A DNA stretch of 64,000 nucleotides from NCBI GenBank assembly GCA_017618115.1, contig JAFZUX010000007.1, positions 124,001 to 188,000 on the forward strand, written 5' to 3'. A program made the translations under genes and the position numbers. Positions 9,644-19,436 of this stretch are shown piece by piece (the first letter of the stretch is position 1; each line of letters starts with the position of its first letter). The notes below the pieces were generated by a model. The model had not been told where the DNA came from. It searched no databases and saw only the letters and a program-made list of their open reading frames with translations. This stretch comes from Bacteroidales bacterium (GTDB lineage: Bacteria; Bacteroidota; Bacteroidia; Bacteroidales; UBA932).

Positions 9644-11758
9644 TTATTCTTTTATATCCATTTCATTGAGAAGATATCCTGCACCTCCGAACTTATCTAT
9701 GATAAAGAGGACGTAACGGATATCTACGTTAATACATCTCTGAAGGTTTGGCTCAAAGAGAATGTCACTGCATAGACTCTCCCAGTTGCCGTCAAATGCA
9801 AGACCAATAAGTTCACCCTTTGCATTGAGAACATCACTTCCGGAGTTACCTCCCGTAATATCATTGTTGGTGAGGAAGCAGGTTGGCATCTCTCCATTCT
9901 TCATTGCATAGCGTCCAAAGTCTTTAGCCTCATAAAGCTCTTTGAGTTTTGCAGGAACAATGAACTCAGGATTGTTAGGATCCTCTTTCTGCATTACACC
10001 CTCAAGGGTTGTATAGTACTTATAATCAACGCCGTCCTTAGGTGAGTAGCCGCCAACTTTTCCGTAGGTGAGTCTCATTGTAGAGTTAGCATCCGGGTAG
10101 ATTGGCTTATTGCCGTTCATCTCCATAAGGCCCTTCATAAATTTCTTATTTGCATCTCCTGCATCACCGGCAGCTCTGTACTCTGCAATCATTTTAGGGT
10201 AAGATGTTGAAAACTCACTCATATACTGGAATGCAGGATCCTCATTGAGTTTGAACTCTTTGTTGTTGAGAGCACCCATTGCACCCTCCAGGGTTGTAAA
10301 TACGGAGTTGTCAAAAATATGATCTACATATTTATCTATGTTGCCATCGTAAAGAGAATCTATAGTCTTGTAAACCTTTGGAATATAGGTTGGTTCAGTA
10401 ACGTTCTCCTTGTAGGTTTTCAAAAGAACTTTGGTTGTTGCACGGTCTACGGTTGGGTTGTAATCTTTGTAGAAACTCTCAATAGACTTCTTTGCAGCCT
10501 CCGGATTTCTCATACGTGCAAGCTGAGAAACTGGACGCATAATTTCAACATTGTTCAGAGTCTCCATAAGGAACTCAAGCGCTCTCATTGGCTTAACGGA
10601 TTTCTTTGCAGCCTCGTTAATCTTAGCTACGCAATCTCCGTATTCTGCCTGGCGCTGAGGATCTTGTGCAACCCACTCGTTAAACTCCTGCTCCATCTGT
10701 CTCTTCTTTTCTACGGTGTTTAGTTTTGCAAAACTCTCGTTCATTCCAATGCTGTTCTTACGGTAGTTGGAAGAACTTGCAAACTTGTTTGCATACTGGA
10801 GGTTAATCTTAGGATCCTTTCTCATAAAGGATTTCCAAACATCCTCTTTGGCTGTTCTTCCAATAATCATAGGAACGTTCTGAGCGTCTCTTCTTTGAAT
10901 AATCTCCTCACTTGTAAGGTAACGGGATGTACGTCCAGGGAAACCTATAACCATTGCAAAATCTCCTGGCTTGTAGCCCTTTAGAGAGATGCTTAGGAAT
11001 TTTTTTGGAGTGTAAGGAACATTGTCTGCACTGTAGTCTGCGGGGTTGTTGTCCTTGTCTGCATAGATTCTGAAAACAGAGAAGTCTCCGGTATGACGAG
11101 GCCACTCCCAGTTGTCTGTCTCACCTCCGAACTTTCCAATTGAGGAAGGCGGTGCGCCTACAAAGCGGATATCCTTAAAGGTCTTTGTAATAACAAGATA
11201 GTAAGCATTGCCTTCATACATTGTAGCAAGGCGTGAACCAAGATATTTGTCATCTCCAATATATGCTTTGCTGAGTGAATCCTGGAAATCCTTCATAAAC
11301 TTCTGAGAAGCTCTTGGGTCCATTCCCTTTGCTTTATTCTCTGCCTCTGTAACAGCATCTGTTACATCTATGAAGCGGTCTATAAAGGTAACGGTGAGGC
11401 CCGGTGCAGGAAGTTCCTGGCTCTGGTTCATTGCCCAGTATCCGTCTTTAAGGTAATCATGCTCTGTGGTGGAAAGCTTCTGAATGCTGCCGTATCCGCA
11501 GTGATGGTTGGTAAGCACAAGTCCCTGGTTAGAAACAACTTCTGCAGTACATCCGCCGCCAAAAATCATAATGGCGTCTTTGAGAGAAGAGTTGTTCACA
11601 TCATAAATCTGCTTTGCGGTAAGCTTGCAGCCGGCAGCCTTCATATCCTTAATGTTCATCTTCTCAAGGAGCTGGAGGAGCCACATTCCCTCATCTGCTT
11701 TGGCTCCAAATGGAAGAGCCATCAGAAGGGCAAGAATCATTACTCTGAATTTTTTCAT
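9644..11758 (-). CDS. S46 family dipeptidyl-peptidase (DPP7-like)
   Basis: Periplasmic serine exopeptidase that removes dipeptides from peptides, central to peptide catabolism in Bacteroidota. The 704 residues are typical for S46. A signal peptide ends near GAKAD. The catalytic His sits in [12 protein letters not shown] (residues 85-86), the conserved [17 protein letters not shown] holds the Asp, and the nucleophile is Ser639 in [10 protein letters not shown]. The residue 18 positions after the nucleophile is Gly (in FDGNWE). In characterised enzymes this position is Gly in DPP7 (broad/hydrophobic) and Arg in DPP11 (Asp/Glu-specific), so DPP7-like specificity is inferred. Start chosen because it gives a complete signal peptide. 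Confidence 0.93.
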   Translation of the reverse strand: MKKFRVMILALLMALPFGAKADEGMWLLQLLEKMNIKDMKAAGCKLTAKQIYDVNNSSLKDAIMIFGGGCTAEVVSNQGLVLTNHHCGYGSIQKLSTTEHDYLKDGYWAMNQSQELPAPGLTVTFIDRFIDVTDAVTEAENKAKGMDPRASQKFMKDFQDSLSKAYIGDDKYLGSRLATMYEGNAYYLVITKTFKDIRFVGAPPSSIGKFGGETDNWEWPRHTGDFSVFRIYADKDNNPADYSADNVPYTPKKFLSISLKGYKPGDFAMVIGFPGRTSRYLTSEEIIQRRDAQNVPMIIGRTAKEDVWKSFMRKDPKINLQYANKFASSSNYRKNSIGMNESFAKLNTVEKKRQMEQEFNEWVAQDPQRQAEYGDCVAKINEAAKKSVKPMRALEFLMETLNNVEIMRPVSQLARMRNPEAAKKSIESFYKDYNPTVDRATTKVLLKTYKENVTEPTYIPKVYKTIDSLYDGNIDKYVDHIFDNSVFTTLEGAMGALNNKEFKLNEDPAFQYMSEFSTSYPKMIAEYRAAGDAGDANKKFMKGLMEMNGNKPIYPDANSTMRLTYGKVGGYSPKDGVDYKYYTTLEGVMQKEDPNNPEFIVPAKLKELYEAKDFGRYAMKNGEMPTCFLTNNDITGGNSGSDVLNAKGELIGLAFDGNWESLCSDILFEPNLQRCINVDIRYVLFIIDKFGGAGYLLNEMDIKE

Positions 11759-11764
11759 AATCTA

Positions 11765-11794
11765 TTTGTTTGATGTTAATTTTCCGTAATTTTG
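11765..11794 (+). promoter_or_regulatory. Promoter for glycerate kinase (TTTG-N18-TAnnTTTG)
   Basis: TTTG at 11765-11768, 18 bases, then TAATTTTG at 11787-11794, an exact fit to the Bacteroidota vegetative -7 consensus. The box overlaps an upstream in-frame TTG codon, which argues that translation begins at the ATG at 11819, 24 bases further on. Confidence 0.7.
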
Positions 11795-11804
11795 AAATCG
11801 CTGG

Positions 11805-11835
11805 TAAAATTATCAAAAATGGAGTCACAAAACAA
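11805..11835 (-). promoter_or_regulatory. Possible promoter for the S46 peptidase operon
   Basis: On the minus strand TTG (11835-11833), 20 bases, then TAATTTTA (11812-11805), one base off the TAnnTTTG consensus, 46 bases before the peptidase ATG. It overlaps the 5' end of the divergent glycerate kinase gene, so the two promoters would be interleaved. Confidence 0.38.
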
Positions 11836-13060
11836 CCCAATTTCTAAAGTTGTAATATGTTCAGATAAGTTCAAGGGCGGCCTCTCTTCTCTTCAGGTGG
11901 CGGAGGCGGTGAAGGATGGACTGCTCCGTTACGGAGTATTCAAAAACGGAGAGCCCTCCTTTTTGAGTTACGCTCCTGAGTTTGAAGTTGTGGAGATGGC
12001 GGACGGAGGAGACGGAAGCGCCGTTCTCTTTGGCAGAATATGTAATGCGGAAAGAATTGAGACAAAGGTTGTTGGACCTCTTGGAAAAGAGACGGACTCC
12101 TATTATATGTTCTCCAAAAATCTTCCAACCGGAGAGGAGTTGCCGTGTGCCTTCATAGAGTGCGCAACCGCCTGCGGCCTTGCAATGGTTCCACTGAAAG
12201 AGAGAAATCCTCTTAAGACCACCACCTACGGAGTTGGGCAACTTATTCGTAACGCCGTTGAAAAGGGAGCCAAAAAAATCTGGATTGGAATTGGTGGAAG
12301 CGCAACCAATGACTGCGGTTTGGGAATGGCGCAGGCGTTAGGCTTTGAGATGGAGGGGGTTAAAGAGTTCGTTACCGGCGGAAATCTGAGCCGTATTACG
12401 CAAATCTCTGAGATTAAGAATGCTACGTGGAGGGAGAAACTTTATTCCACGGAGTTTGTAATGGTTAACGATGTGGATAATCCGCTGCTGGGTCCAACCG
12501 GCGCAACATACATATACTCACCGCAAAAGGGGGCAACAAAGCGGGCGATGGAGCAGATGGAGGAGGGGTTCAAAAAGGTTCTCTCCACGCTGCCAAAGTT
12601 TGGAAAATCCAGTGTAACTGCACAAGAGTCAGCACTTTTTAAGGGCGCTGGTGCTGCAGGTGGTTTGGGGTTTGCGCTGTTTCATTTTTTAGGAGCGGAG
12701 GCGGTTAGCGGCTTTGAGTTCTTTGGAAACTACCTTCAGAATCTCAATAAAAAAATCGGGGAGGCGGAACTTATCATTACAGGTGAGGGAAGGGTAGACA
12801 ACCAGAGCCTTATGGGAAAAGTGGTTGGCGGCGTTACCCAAACTCTGAGCAAAATAAAGGAGCACAAAAGGTTATGGGTGGTTTGCGGTAAGTCCTCCAT
12901 CGGGGAGGAAGAGATTGCAAAAAATAGTGGCAATGCGGAGGTAAAGATATATCAACTTGCAGATATTGAGCCTAATATGGCGGCCAGAATGAAAAGGGAG
13001 GCGCCCCTGCTCTCCCAGCTGACCTACTTTGCCGCAATGGAAACGGATGCCCTCCTGTAG
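11819..13060 (+). CDS. Glycerate kinase
   Basis: Phosphorylates D-glycerate with ATP (type I glycerate kinase fold, GlxK/GarK family). Near the N-terminus VVICSDKFKGGLSSLQVAEAV is the family signature; IECATACGLAMV, WIGIGGSATNDCGLGM and the later GAGAAGGLGFAL and LIITGEGRVDNQS are the other conserved blocks. With the ATG at 11819 the protein has 413 residues, slightly longer than the usual ~380. The frame is open back to a TTG at 11792, but that codon lies inside a good promoter and is rejected. It is divergent from the S46 peptidase and stands alone; a weak hairpin plus T-run follows. Confidence 0.92.
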   Translation: MESQNNPISKVVICSDKFKGGLSSLQVAEAVKDGLLRYGVFKNGEPSFLSYAPEFEVVEMADGGDGSAVLFGRICNAERIETKVVGPLGKETDSYYMFSKNLPTGEELPCAFIECATACGLAMVPLKERNPLKTTTYGVGQLIRNAVEKGAKKIWIGIGGSATNDCGLGMAQALGFEMEGVKEFVTGGNLSRITQISEIKNATWREKLYSTEFVMVNDVDNPLLGPTGATYIYSPQKGATKRAMEQMEEGFKKVLSTLPKFGKSSVTAQESALFKGAGAAGGLGFALFHFLGAEAVSGFEFFGNYLQNLNKKIGEAELIITGEGRVDNQSLMGKVVGGVTQTLSKIKEHKRLWVVCGKSSIGEEEIAKNSGNAEVKIYQLADIEPNMAARMKREAPLLSQLTYFAAMETDALL

Positions 13061-13078
13061 GAAAGGGGCGTTTTTTTT
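13049..13078 (+). terminator. Weak intrinsic terminator after glycerate kinase
   Basis: A short stem GCCC (13049-13052) with GGGC (13066-13069), containing an inner TCCT/AGGA pair, is followed by eight T residues at 13071-13078. It overlaps the stop codon. The stem is short, so efficiency is uncertain. Confidence 0.45.
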
Positions 13079-13080
13079 CT

Positions 13081-13088
13081 TATATTTG
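13081..13088 (+). promoter_or_regulatory. -7 promoter box for EF-G2
   Basis: TATATTTG fits TAnnTTTG exactly, 39 bases before the EF-G2 ATG. No TTG lies at the usual distance upstream, only a T-run, which would suit an activator-dependent promoter. That last point is inference. Confidence 0.5.
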
Positions 13089-13127
13089 ACACCTTAAAAT
13101 CAAGAAAAAGTAAATATTTAAAATAAA

Positions 13128-15278
13128 ATGAAGACTTACGAAACCAAAAACATTAGGAACGTCGTACTTCTAGGTAGCCCTAAATCGGGCAAAACTACTT
13201 TTGTGGAGAGTATGATGTTTGAGGGCAAGGTCATAGACCGCCGCGGCTCCGTTGAGGGCAAAAACACAATGAGTGACAACACGGAGATTGAACAGATTTA
13301 TCAGAGATCTATCTACTCAACTCTCTTGTACACAGAGTTTATGGACACCAAGTTCAACATTATTGATACTCCGGGTTCAGATGACTTTGTTGGCGGTGTT
13401 TATTCAGCATTCTCAGTTTGTGACAGCGGTGTTGTTCTGGTTAACGCTACTCAGGGCGTTGAGGTTGGAACAGAGATTTTCATCCGCCAAGCGCAGAAGC
13501 ACAACAAGCCTATCGTAATTGCTGTAAACCAGCTGGATAGCGAGAAGGCAGATTGGCATCAGGCAATTGATTCCCTCAAGAACGTTTATGGTGGTAAGAT
13601 TGTTTTGGTTCAGTTCCCGGTATCTGTGGGCACAGAGTTCAACGCATTCATAGACGTGCTCAAGATGAAGATGTACCGCTTTAAGGATGAGAACGGTACA
13701 AGAGAGGAACTTGAGATTCCTGCAGACCTGATGGATGAGGCACAGACTCTCCAGCAGGAACTTATTGAGAAGGCTGCAGAGAATGACGAGCAGCTGATGG
13801 AGATTTTCTTTGACAAGGGTTCACTTACAGAGGACGAGGTTCGTTCAGGTCTTAAGGCCGGAATGCTTAAAGATGAAATCTTCCCTGTATTCTGCCTCTC
13901 TGCAAAGAAAGACATTGGTGTTAAGAGAGTTATGGAGTTCGTTATCAACACTCTTCCGGATCCGGGTCAGCATGAGAGCGAACTTAAAGACGGCGGCAGC
14001 GTAAAGGTAGATTCTAACGGTCCTACTTCATTGTTCTTCTACAAGACCGCTTTGGAGCAGCACCTGGGAGACGTTGCTTACTTCAAGGTTATGACCGGTA
14101 CACTCAAAGAGGGTATGGATCTTTACAACCCTGAGACCGGTGATAAAGAGAGAGTTACCATTATCTATGCAGCTGCCGGCAAGAAGAGAGAGAAGGTTTC
14201 CGAGATGAAGGCAGGTGATATTGGATGCACCGTTAAACTTAAGAGCGTTAAGGTTGGTCAGACTCTTTGCGCAGGTTGCGAGTATTCATACGCACCTACC
14301 AAATTCCCTGAGCCTAAGTTCCGTACAGCAATCAAAGCTAAGGAGGAGAAGGATGAGGAGAAACTTGGAGAACTTCTCAACCGCGCATCCGCAGAGGATC
14401 CTACAATTGTTGTAGAGTACTCTAAGGAGCTCAAACAGACCATCTTAAGCGGACAGGGCGAGCACCATATCAACATTCTCAAGTGGAAACTCAACAACGT
14501 AGATAAACTTGAGATTGACCTTATGGCTCCAAAAATCCCTTACAGAGAGACCATTACAAAGGTTGCTATTGCAGACTACCGTCACAAGAAACAGTCCGGT
14601 GGTGCAGGTCAGTTCGGTGAGGTTCACCTTCTCATTGAGCCTTACTACGAGGGCAAACCTGAGCAGAACAAGTTCAAGGTAGACGGCCAGGAGATGGTTC
14701 TCAACGTTAAGGGCAAAGAGGAGTATCCACTGGAGTGGGGCGGTAAGTTGGAGTACTACAACTGTATCGTGGGAGGTGCTATTGATGCACGCTTCATGCC
14801 TGCTATCCTTAAGGGAGTTATGGAGAAAATGACAGAGGGTCCTCTCACCGGTTCATACGCAAGAGATATCCGCGTTTATGTATTTGACGGTAAGATGCAC
14901 CCGGTAGATTCCAACGAGCTCTCCTTCAAACTCGCTGCACGTAACGCATTTAAGGAGGCCTTCAAGAAGGCGGGTCCAAAGATCATGGAGCCTATCTACA
15001 ACATTGAGGTAATGGTTCCGTCTGACTGCATGGGAGATGTAATGAGTGATCTCCAGAACCGCCGTGCACTCATAGAGGGTATGCAGAGCGAGAACGGCTT
15101 TGAGGTTCTCAAAGCCAGAATACCTCTTGCAGAACTCTACAGATACTCAACAACCCTCAGCTCACTCACTTCAGGTAGAGCTACCTTCTCTCAGAGATTT
15201 GCTGAGTACCAGCAAGTTCCTGCAGATGTACAGGAGAAACTCCTGAAGGCATACGAGGAGAGCGAAAAGGACGAATAA
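13128..15278 (+). CDS. EF-G paralogue with degenerate GTPase motifs (EF-G2 type)
   Basis: A full-length five-domain elongation factor G homologue (716 residues). The P-loop is intact as GSPKSGKTT (16-24), but switch I lacks the RGITI motif: RSIYS (60-64) stands in its place, removing the Mg-binding Thr. Switch II reads DTPGSDDF, so the catalytic His of DTPGH is Ser84. The NKxD motif is NQLD (134-137). These changes predict poor or no GTP hydrolysis. Bacteroides thetaiotaomicron has an EF-G2 reported to support translation during starvation without GTPase activity, and this gene is probably its counterpart. The stop overlaps the lolD start (TAATG). Confidence 0.9.
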   Translation: MKTYETKNIRNVVLLGSPKSGKTTFVESMMFEGKVIDRRGSVEGKNTMSDNTEIEQIYQRSIYSTLLYTEFMDTKFNIIDTPGSDDFVGGVYSAFSVCDSGVVLVNATQGVEVGTEIFIRQAQKHNKPIVIAVNQLDSEKADWHQAIDSLKNVYGGKIVLVQFPVSVGTEFNAFIDVLKMKMYRFKDENGTREELEIPADLMDEAQTLQQELIEKAAENDEQLMEIFFDKGSLTEDEVRSGLKAGMLKDEIFPVFCLSAKKDIGVKRVMEFVINTLPDPGQHESELKDGGSVKVDSNGPTSLFFYKTALEQHLGDVAYFKVMTGTLKEGMDLYNPETGDKERVTIIYAAAGKKREKVSEMKAGDIGCTVKLKSVKVGQTLCAGCEYSYAPTKFPEPKFRTAIKAKEEKDEEKLGELLNRASAEDPTIVVEYSKELKQTILSGQGEHHINILKWKLNNVDKLEIDLMAPKIPYRETITKVAIADYRHKKQSGGAGQFGEVHLLIEPYYEGKPEQNKFKVDGQEMVLNVKGKEEYPLEWGGKLEYYNCIVGGAIDARFMPAILKGVMEKMTEGPLTGSYARDIRVYVFDGKMHPVDSNELSFKLAARNAFKEAFKKAGPKIMEPIYNIEVMVPSDCMGDVMSDLQNRRALIEGMQSENGFEVLKARIPLAELYRYSTTLSSLTSGRATFSQRFAEYQQVPADVQEKLLKAYEESEKDE

Positions 15279-15949
15279 TGATTATTGAGTGCAAAGATAT
15301 TACTAAGGCCTTTGGGACCCAGCGGGTTCTCAAGGGCCTTAATTTTTCTGCCAACGAGGGAGAAATCCTCAGCATCGTAGGAGCAAGCGGTGCCGGCAAA
15401 ACCACTCTGCTCCAGATACTTGGAACCATTCTTACTCCCGATGGAGGAGAGGTCATTATAGACAACACCAATGTCTTCCGCCTCTCTCCAAAGGAGCTCT
15501 CAACTTTCCGCAACCAACAGATTGGTTTTGTCTTTCAGTTCCACCACCTGCTCCCGGAATTCACCGCACTTGAGAATATTATGATGCCGGCTCTTATCGG
15601 CCGCTATGAACATGCCTCAAAGTTAACGGACAAGCAGATAAGAGAGCATGCTCAGCAACTTCTTAACGAACTGGGCCTCAGTGGAAAAGAGAACTCCCGC
15701 CCGGCAGAACTCAGCGGCGGAGAACAGCAGAGGGTTGCCATTGCCAGAGCAATGATCAACTCCCCAAAAATCATCTTTGCAGACGAACCAAGCGGCAACC
15801 TGGACAGCAAAACCAAACAGGAACTTCACGATCTCTTCTTCAAAACCAGAGAGAAGTACAACCAAACCATCATCATTGTAACTCACGATGTTGACCTTGC
15901 AAAACGTTGTGACCGCTCCCTTGAACTAAAAGACGGAGTGTTTGTGTAA
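15278..15949 (+). CDS. lolD: LolD-type lipoprotein-releasing ABC ATPase
   Basis: ATPase subunit (223 residues) of the MacB/LolD class, which powers release of lipoproteins from the inner membrane by LolCE. Walker A is [15 protein letters not shown], the Q-loop lies in [18 protein letters not shown], the ABC signature is [14 protein letters not shown], and Walker B is [13 protein letters not shown], followed by the switch His in [10 protein letters not shown]. The [15 protein letters not shown] stretch is characteristic of LolD. No permease gene is adjacent, which is common in Bacteroidota, where lolCE sits elsewhere. The start overlaps the EF-G2 stop by one base. Confidence 0.88.
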   Translation: MIIECKDITKAFGTQRVLKGLNFSANEGEILSIVGASGAGKTTLLQILGTILTPDGGEVIIDNTNVFRLSPKELSTFRNQQIGFVFQFHHLLPEFTALENIMMPALIGRYEHASKLTDKQIREHAQQLLNELGLSGKENSRPAELSGGEQQRVAIARAMINSPKIIFADEPSGNLDSKTKQELHDLFFKTREKYNQTIIIVTHDVDLAKRCDRSLELKDGVFV

Positions 15950-15953
15950 ACGC

Positions 15954-16688
15954 ATGAGTAACAATTACTTTCAATTCAAACAGTTTCTCGTTAACCAGGA
16001 GAATGTCTCCATGCGTGTAAACACAGACGGAGTCTTACTCGGCGCCTGGGCAACCCTTCCTTCCACCGCCACCACCATTTTAGATGTTGGTACAGGAACA
16101 GGAGTTATTGCCTTAATGACGGCTCAACGCCTTGGTTTTCAACAACCGGATTGTCAAATAGTTGCAATAGATGTTGATAACGCCTCCTGCAAGCAGGCAC
16201 AAGAGAATTTTCAACAATCAAAATGGAGCGAATCCCTTGTTGCAAAACACATCTCACTGCAAGATTTTAATACGGAGAAACTCTTTGATCTCATAATCTC
16301 AAACCCTCCCTATTTTAACAACGCCCTCAAGAATCCAAGTGAAGCAAAGCGCACCGCACGCCACACGGATACCCTTTCATATCAAGACCTTACAGACGCC
16401 GCTTCAAAACTCCTAAAACCCAACGGCCGCCTCAGCGTCATCATCCCATTTGATGAATACTCCACAATGCAATCCGCAATAATTGCTACCAACAAGCTCC
16501 TCCTTTCCCGCCGATGTAAAGTCTTCACCCTCAAGCAAGACCCAGCCCCCAAACGCCTGCTCTTAGAGTTTACAAAAGAACAAATAACACACCCCGTACA
16601 AGAAGAAGCCCTCTGCATAATGGAAGACCCCTCCACCTTTACAGCAGAGTACAAAGCACTTACAAAAGATTTCTACTTAAAGTTTTAG
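15954..16688 (+). CDS. trmN: tRNA1(Val) A37 N6-methyltransferase (TrmN6/YfiC)
   Basis: SAM-dependent methyltransferase of 244 residues. The N-terminal [10 protein letters not shown] and [13 protein letters not shown] are characteristic of the TrmN6/YfiC family. The SAM-binding motif is [14 protein letters not shown], and the catalytic motif is the N6-adenine NPPY (IISNPPYF). The ATG at 15954, four bases after the lolD stop, is preferred over an upstream TTG that overlaps lolD. The last 12 bases overlap the convergent lepA gene. Confidence 0.92.
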   Translation: MSNNYFQFKQFLVNQENVSMRVNTDGVLLGAWATLPSTATTILDVGTGTGVIALMTAQRLGFQQPDCQIVAIDVDNASCKQAQENFQQSKWSESLVAKHISLQDFNTEKLFDLIISNPPYFNNALKNPSEAKRTARHTDTLSYQDLTDAASKLLKPNGRLSVIIPFDEYSTMQSAIIATNKLLLSRRCKVFTLKQDPAPKRLLLEFTKEQITHPVQEEALCIMEDPSTFTAEYKALTKDFYLKF

Positions 16689-18461
16689 GACGGCCATGAA
16701 GGCGGATTGAGGAACTTGGACTTGGCCTACCTGGCGCATACGTTTCTTTCCCTTCTTCTGCTTTTCCAGAAGCTTTCTCTTACGTGAGATGTCTCCTCCG
16801 TAGCACTTGGCTGTCACGTCTTTGCGGACTTGGCGGACAGTTTCTCTTGCAATGATTTTTGCACCAATTGCAGCCTGGATTGCAATGTCAAATTGTTGGC
16901 GAGGGATGAGTTCTTTTAACTTCTCGCACATACGTCTTCCAAAGTCGTATGCATGGTCTCTGTGTATGAGGGAGGAGAGGGCGTCTACCTGCTCTCCGTT
17001 GAGAAGAATATCCAGTTTTACAAGAGCGGCCTCTCTGTAGTCCGTGATGTGGTAATCAAATGAGGCATAGCCCTTTGAGATGCTCTTGAGTTTGTCATAG
17101 AAGTCAAAGACAATCTCTGAAAGCGGAAGGTCAAAGTTAAGTTCAACCCTGTCTGTTGTGATGTAATGCTGGCTTATGAGAATGCCTCGTTTGTCCAGAC
17201 AGAGTTTCATGATAGGACCAAAGAAGTCTGCCTTGGAGATGACCTGCGCTCTTATGTACGGCTCTTCAATATGGTCTATCATTGTAACCTCCGGAAGACC
17301 GGATGGGTTGTGGACGTCAAGCACCTGCCCGTCTGTGGTATAGACTTTAAATGAGACGTTTGGAACGGTGGTGATGCAGTCCATGTCAAACTCTCGGAAG
17401 AGTCTCTCCTGAACAATCTCAAGGTGGAGAAGTCCTAAGAATCCGCAGCGGAAACCAAAGCCCAAAGCAAGAGAACTCTCAGGTTCAAAGACAAGTGAAG
17501 CGTCATTAAGCTGCAACTTTTCCAGTGAAACTTTTAGCTGGTCATACTCATCCGTCTCTACGGGATAGACGCCGGCAAAGACCATCGGCTTAACCTCTTC
17601 AAAGCCCGCAATTGCTTCCGTACAAGGGTTTTGCACGGAGGTGATGGTGTCTCCTACCTTAACCTCAACAGCACTCTTTATACCGCTGATGATATAACCT
17701 ACATTACCGCATCCAATCTCCTGATGAGGTTGGAGTTTCATACCCATAACACCCACCTCGTCTGCAACATACTCCATTCCGGTATTGAAGAACTTAACCT
17801 TCTCTCCTTTGTGGATAGAGCCGGCTTCTACTTTGTAGTAGGCGATGATTCCACGGAACGGATTGAATACGGAGTCAAAAATTAGGGCCTGAAGCGGCGC
17901 GTTTGGATCTCCGGTTGGGGCTGGAATTCTCTCCACGATGGCATCCAGAATCTCCGGAACGCCCTGGCCCGTCTTGGCGCTGCACATAAGAACCTCCTCC
18001 GGAGCGCATCCTATAAGGTCACAAACCTGGTCTCTGATAAGTTCCGGCTCTGCAGCCTCCATATCAATTTTATTGAGAACCGGGATTATGGTAAGGTCAT
18101 GATCTAATGCAAGGTAGAGGTTTGAAATGGTCTGAGCCTGAACACCTTGCGTTGCATCTACAACCAGCAGAGCTCCCTCTGAAGAGGCAATGGAACGGGA
18201 AACTTCATAGGAGAAATCCACGTGGCCCGGGGTATCCAGAAGGTTGAGGGTATACTCCTGTCCATCCTTCTGATATTTCATCTGAACGGCGTGGCTTTTA
18301 ATGGTAATACCCTTCTCTTTCTCCAAATCCATAGAGTCCAGCACCTGGTTTTCCATCTCACGGCTGGACACGGTGTTGGTCACCTCCAGCATTCTGTCTG
18401 CCAAGGTGCTCTTACCGTGGTCTATATGGGCAATTATGCAAAAGTTTCTTATGTTCTTCAT
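16677..18461 (-). CDS. lepA: Elongation factor 4 (LepA)
   Basis: Ribosome-associated translational GTPase of 594 residues, the usual size. G1 is [15 protein letters not shown], switch I contains [15 protein letters not shown], switch II is [14 protein letters not shown] and the base-recognition motif is NKID. The C-terminal LepA-specific domain is present ([20 protein letters not shown], then [17 protein letters not shown]). In contrast to the EF-G2 nearby, all GTPase motifs are canonical. A TATTTTTG box ends seven bases before the ATG, so the mRNA may be almost leaderless. Confidence 0.97.
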   Translation of the reverse strand: MKNIRNFCIIAHIDHGKSTLADRMLEVTNTVSSREMENQVLDSMDLEKEKGITIKSHAVQMKYQKDGQEYTLNLLDTPGHVDFSYEVSRSIASSEGALLVVDATQGVQAQTISNLYLALDHDLTIIPVLNKIDMEAAEPELIRDQVCDLIGCAPEEVLMCSAKTGQGVPEILDAIVERIPAPTGDPNAPLQALIFDSVFNPFRGIIAYYKVEAGSIHKGEKVKFFNTGMEYVADEVGVMGMKLQPHQEIGCGNVGYIISGIKSAVEVKVGDTITSVQNPCTEAIAGFEEVKPMVFAGVYPVETDEYDQLKVSLEKLQLNDASLVFEPESSLALGFGFRCGFLGLLHLEIVQERLFREFDMDCITTVPNVSFKVYTTDGQVLDVHNPSGLPEVTMIDHIEEPYIRAQVISKADFFGPIMKLCLDKRGILISQHYITTDRVELNFDLPLSEIVFDFYDKLKSISKGYASFDYHITDYREAALVKLDILLNGEQVDALSSLIHRDHAYDFGRRMCEKLKELIPRQQFDIAIQAAIGAKIIARETVRQVRKDVTAKCYGGDISRKRKLLEKQKKGKKRMRQVGQVQVPQSAFMAVLKL

Positions 18462-18468
18462 TACGCTG

Positions 18469-18476
18469 CAAAAATA
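18469..18476 (-). promoter_or_regulatory. -7 promoter box for lepA, very close to its start
   Basis: On the minus strand TATTTTTG, an exact TAnnTTTG match, with seven bases between its last G and the lepA ATG. No TTG at the normal -33 distance is seen. Confidence 0.5.
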
Positions 18477-18503
18477 AGAAAACCATCGGACAAATCTCTA
18501 CTA

Positions 18504-18534
18504 TTGCTAAATCAAAGCAAATAAGTTAATTTTA
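18504..18534 (+). promoter_or_regulatory. Promoter for the transketolase operon
   Basis: TTG (18504-18506), 20 bases, then TAATTTTA (18527-18534), one mismatch to TAnnTTTG, 32 bases ahead of the transketolase ATG. Confidence 0.5.
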
Positions 18535-18566
18535 CAACAATAACAAAAAGAGTTCTTTTTAGCTAT

Positions 18567-19418
18567 ATGTTTGATATTCAAAAACTAAAGGATACGGCCA
18601 CCCAAATTCGCAGAGATATCTTACGAATGGTAACTGGTGCCGCAAGCGGGCATCCGGGAGGAAGCCTCAGTTCTACAGATGTTGTAACTGCACTGATGTT
18701 CAGTGTAATGAATCACGATCCTAAAACCTGGGAGCGCTCCGGAAAGGGTGCGGATATGTTCTTCCTTTCCTGCGGCCACGAGTCTCCGCTGCTTTACAGC
18801 GCCCTTGCAAGAAGAGGCTACTTTGACGTTAAGGAGTTGGGAACCTTCAGAAAACTGGGTTCAAGGCTTCAGGGACACCCTGCAACGGATACCGGCCTGC
18901 CGGGCATTCACATTGCGAGCGGCTCTCTGGGTCAGGGACTTAGCGCTGCGGTAGGCGCCGCTTTGGGAAAGAGGCTGGACGGAGATCCTAACTTTGTTTA
19001 CGTTCTCGTTGGAGACGGTGAGAGCCAGGAGGGACAGATTTGGGAGGCTGCGGAATTTGCTTCACATCACAAAGTTGACAACCTGATTGCCTTTACAGAT
19101 TGGAACGGACAGCAGATAGACGGAACAACGGAAGAGGTTATTGGTCCGGATCATTTGGATCAGCGTTGGAGAGCGTTCGGTTGGAACGTTGTGGTTGTTA
19201 AAGACGGCAACGATATGGAGCAGATTCTTTCCGGAATTAAACTTGCAAAAGAACTCTTGGCTGCTGACCACAAGCCTGTTATGGTGATGCTGAAAACCGT
19301 TATGGGCAAGGGTGTAGACTTTATGGAGGGCACCTGCAAGTGGCACGGCAAAGCTCCAAAACCGGAAGAGTGCGAAAAGGCGCTCGCTCAGTTGAAAGAG
19401 ACATTGGGAGATTACTAA
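18567..19418 (+). CDS. Transketolase, N-terminal (TPP-binding) subunit
   Basis: First half of a two-gene transketolase, moving two-carbon units between pentose-phosphate pathway sugars. The 283 residues carry the TPP pyrophosphate-binding motif GDGESQEGQIWEAAEFA ending in TDWNGQQIDG, plus GHPGGSLS and GSLGQGLSAAVG, all typical of the split enzyme found in many anaerobes. The partner gene follows after 18 bases on the same strand; both are needed for activity. Confidence 0.94.
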   Translation: MFDIQKLKDTATQIRRDILRMVTGAASGHPGGSLSSTDVVTALMFSVMNHDPKTWERSGKGADMFFLSCGHESPLLYSALARRGYFDVKELGTFRKLGSRLQGHPATDTGLPGIHIASGSLGQGLSAAVGAALGKRLDGDPNFVYVLVGDGESQEGQIWEAAEFASHHKVDNLIAFTDWNGQQIDGTTEEVIGPDHLDQRWRAFGWNVVVVKDGNDMEQILSGIKLAKELLAADHKPVMVMLKTVMGKGVDFMEGTCKWHGKAPKPEECEKALAQLKETLGDY

Positions 19419-19436
19419 CCTTAAGAAACTATCGAG

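Noticed and set aside
11792-11818. Upstream TTG start for glycerate kinase
   Set aside because: It lies inside the TAATTTTG promoter box, so it would not be in the transcript; ATG 11819 is used.
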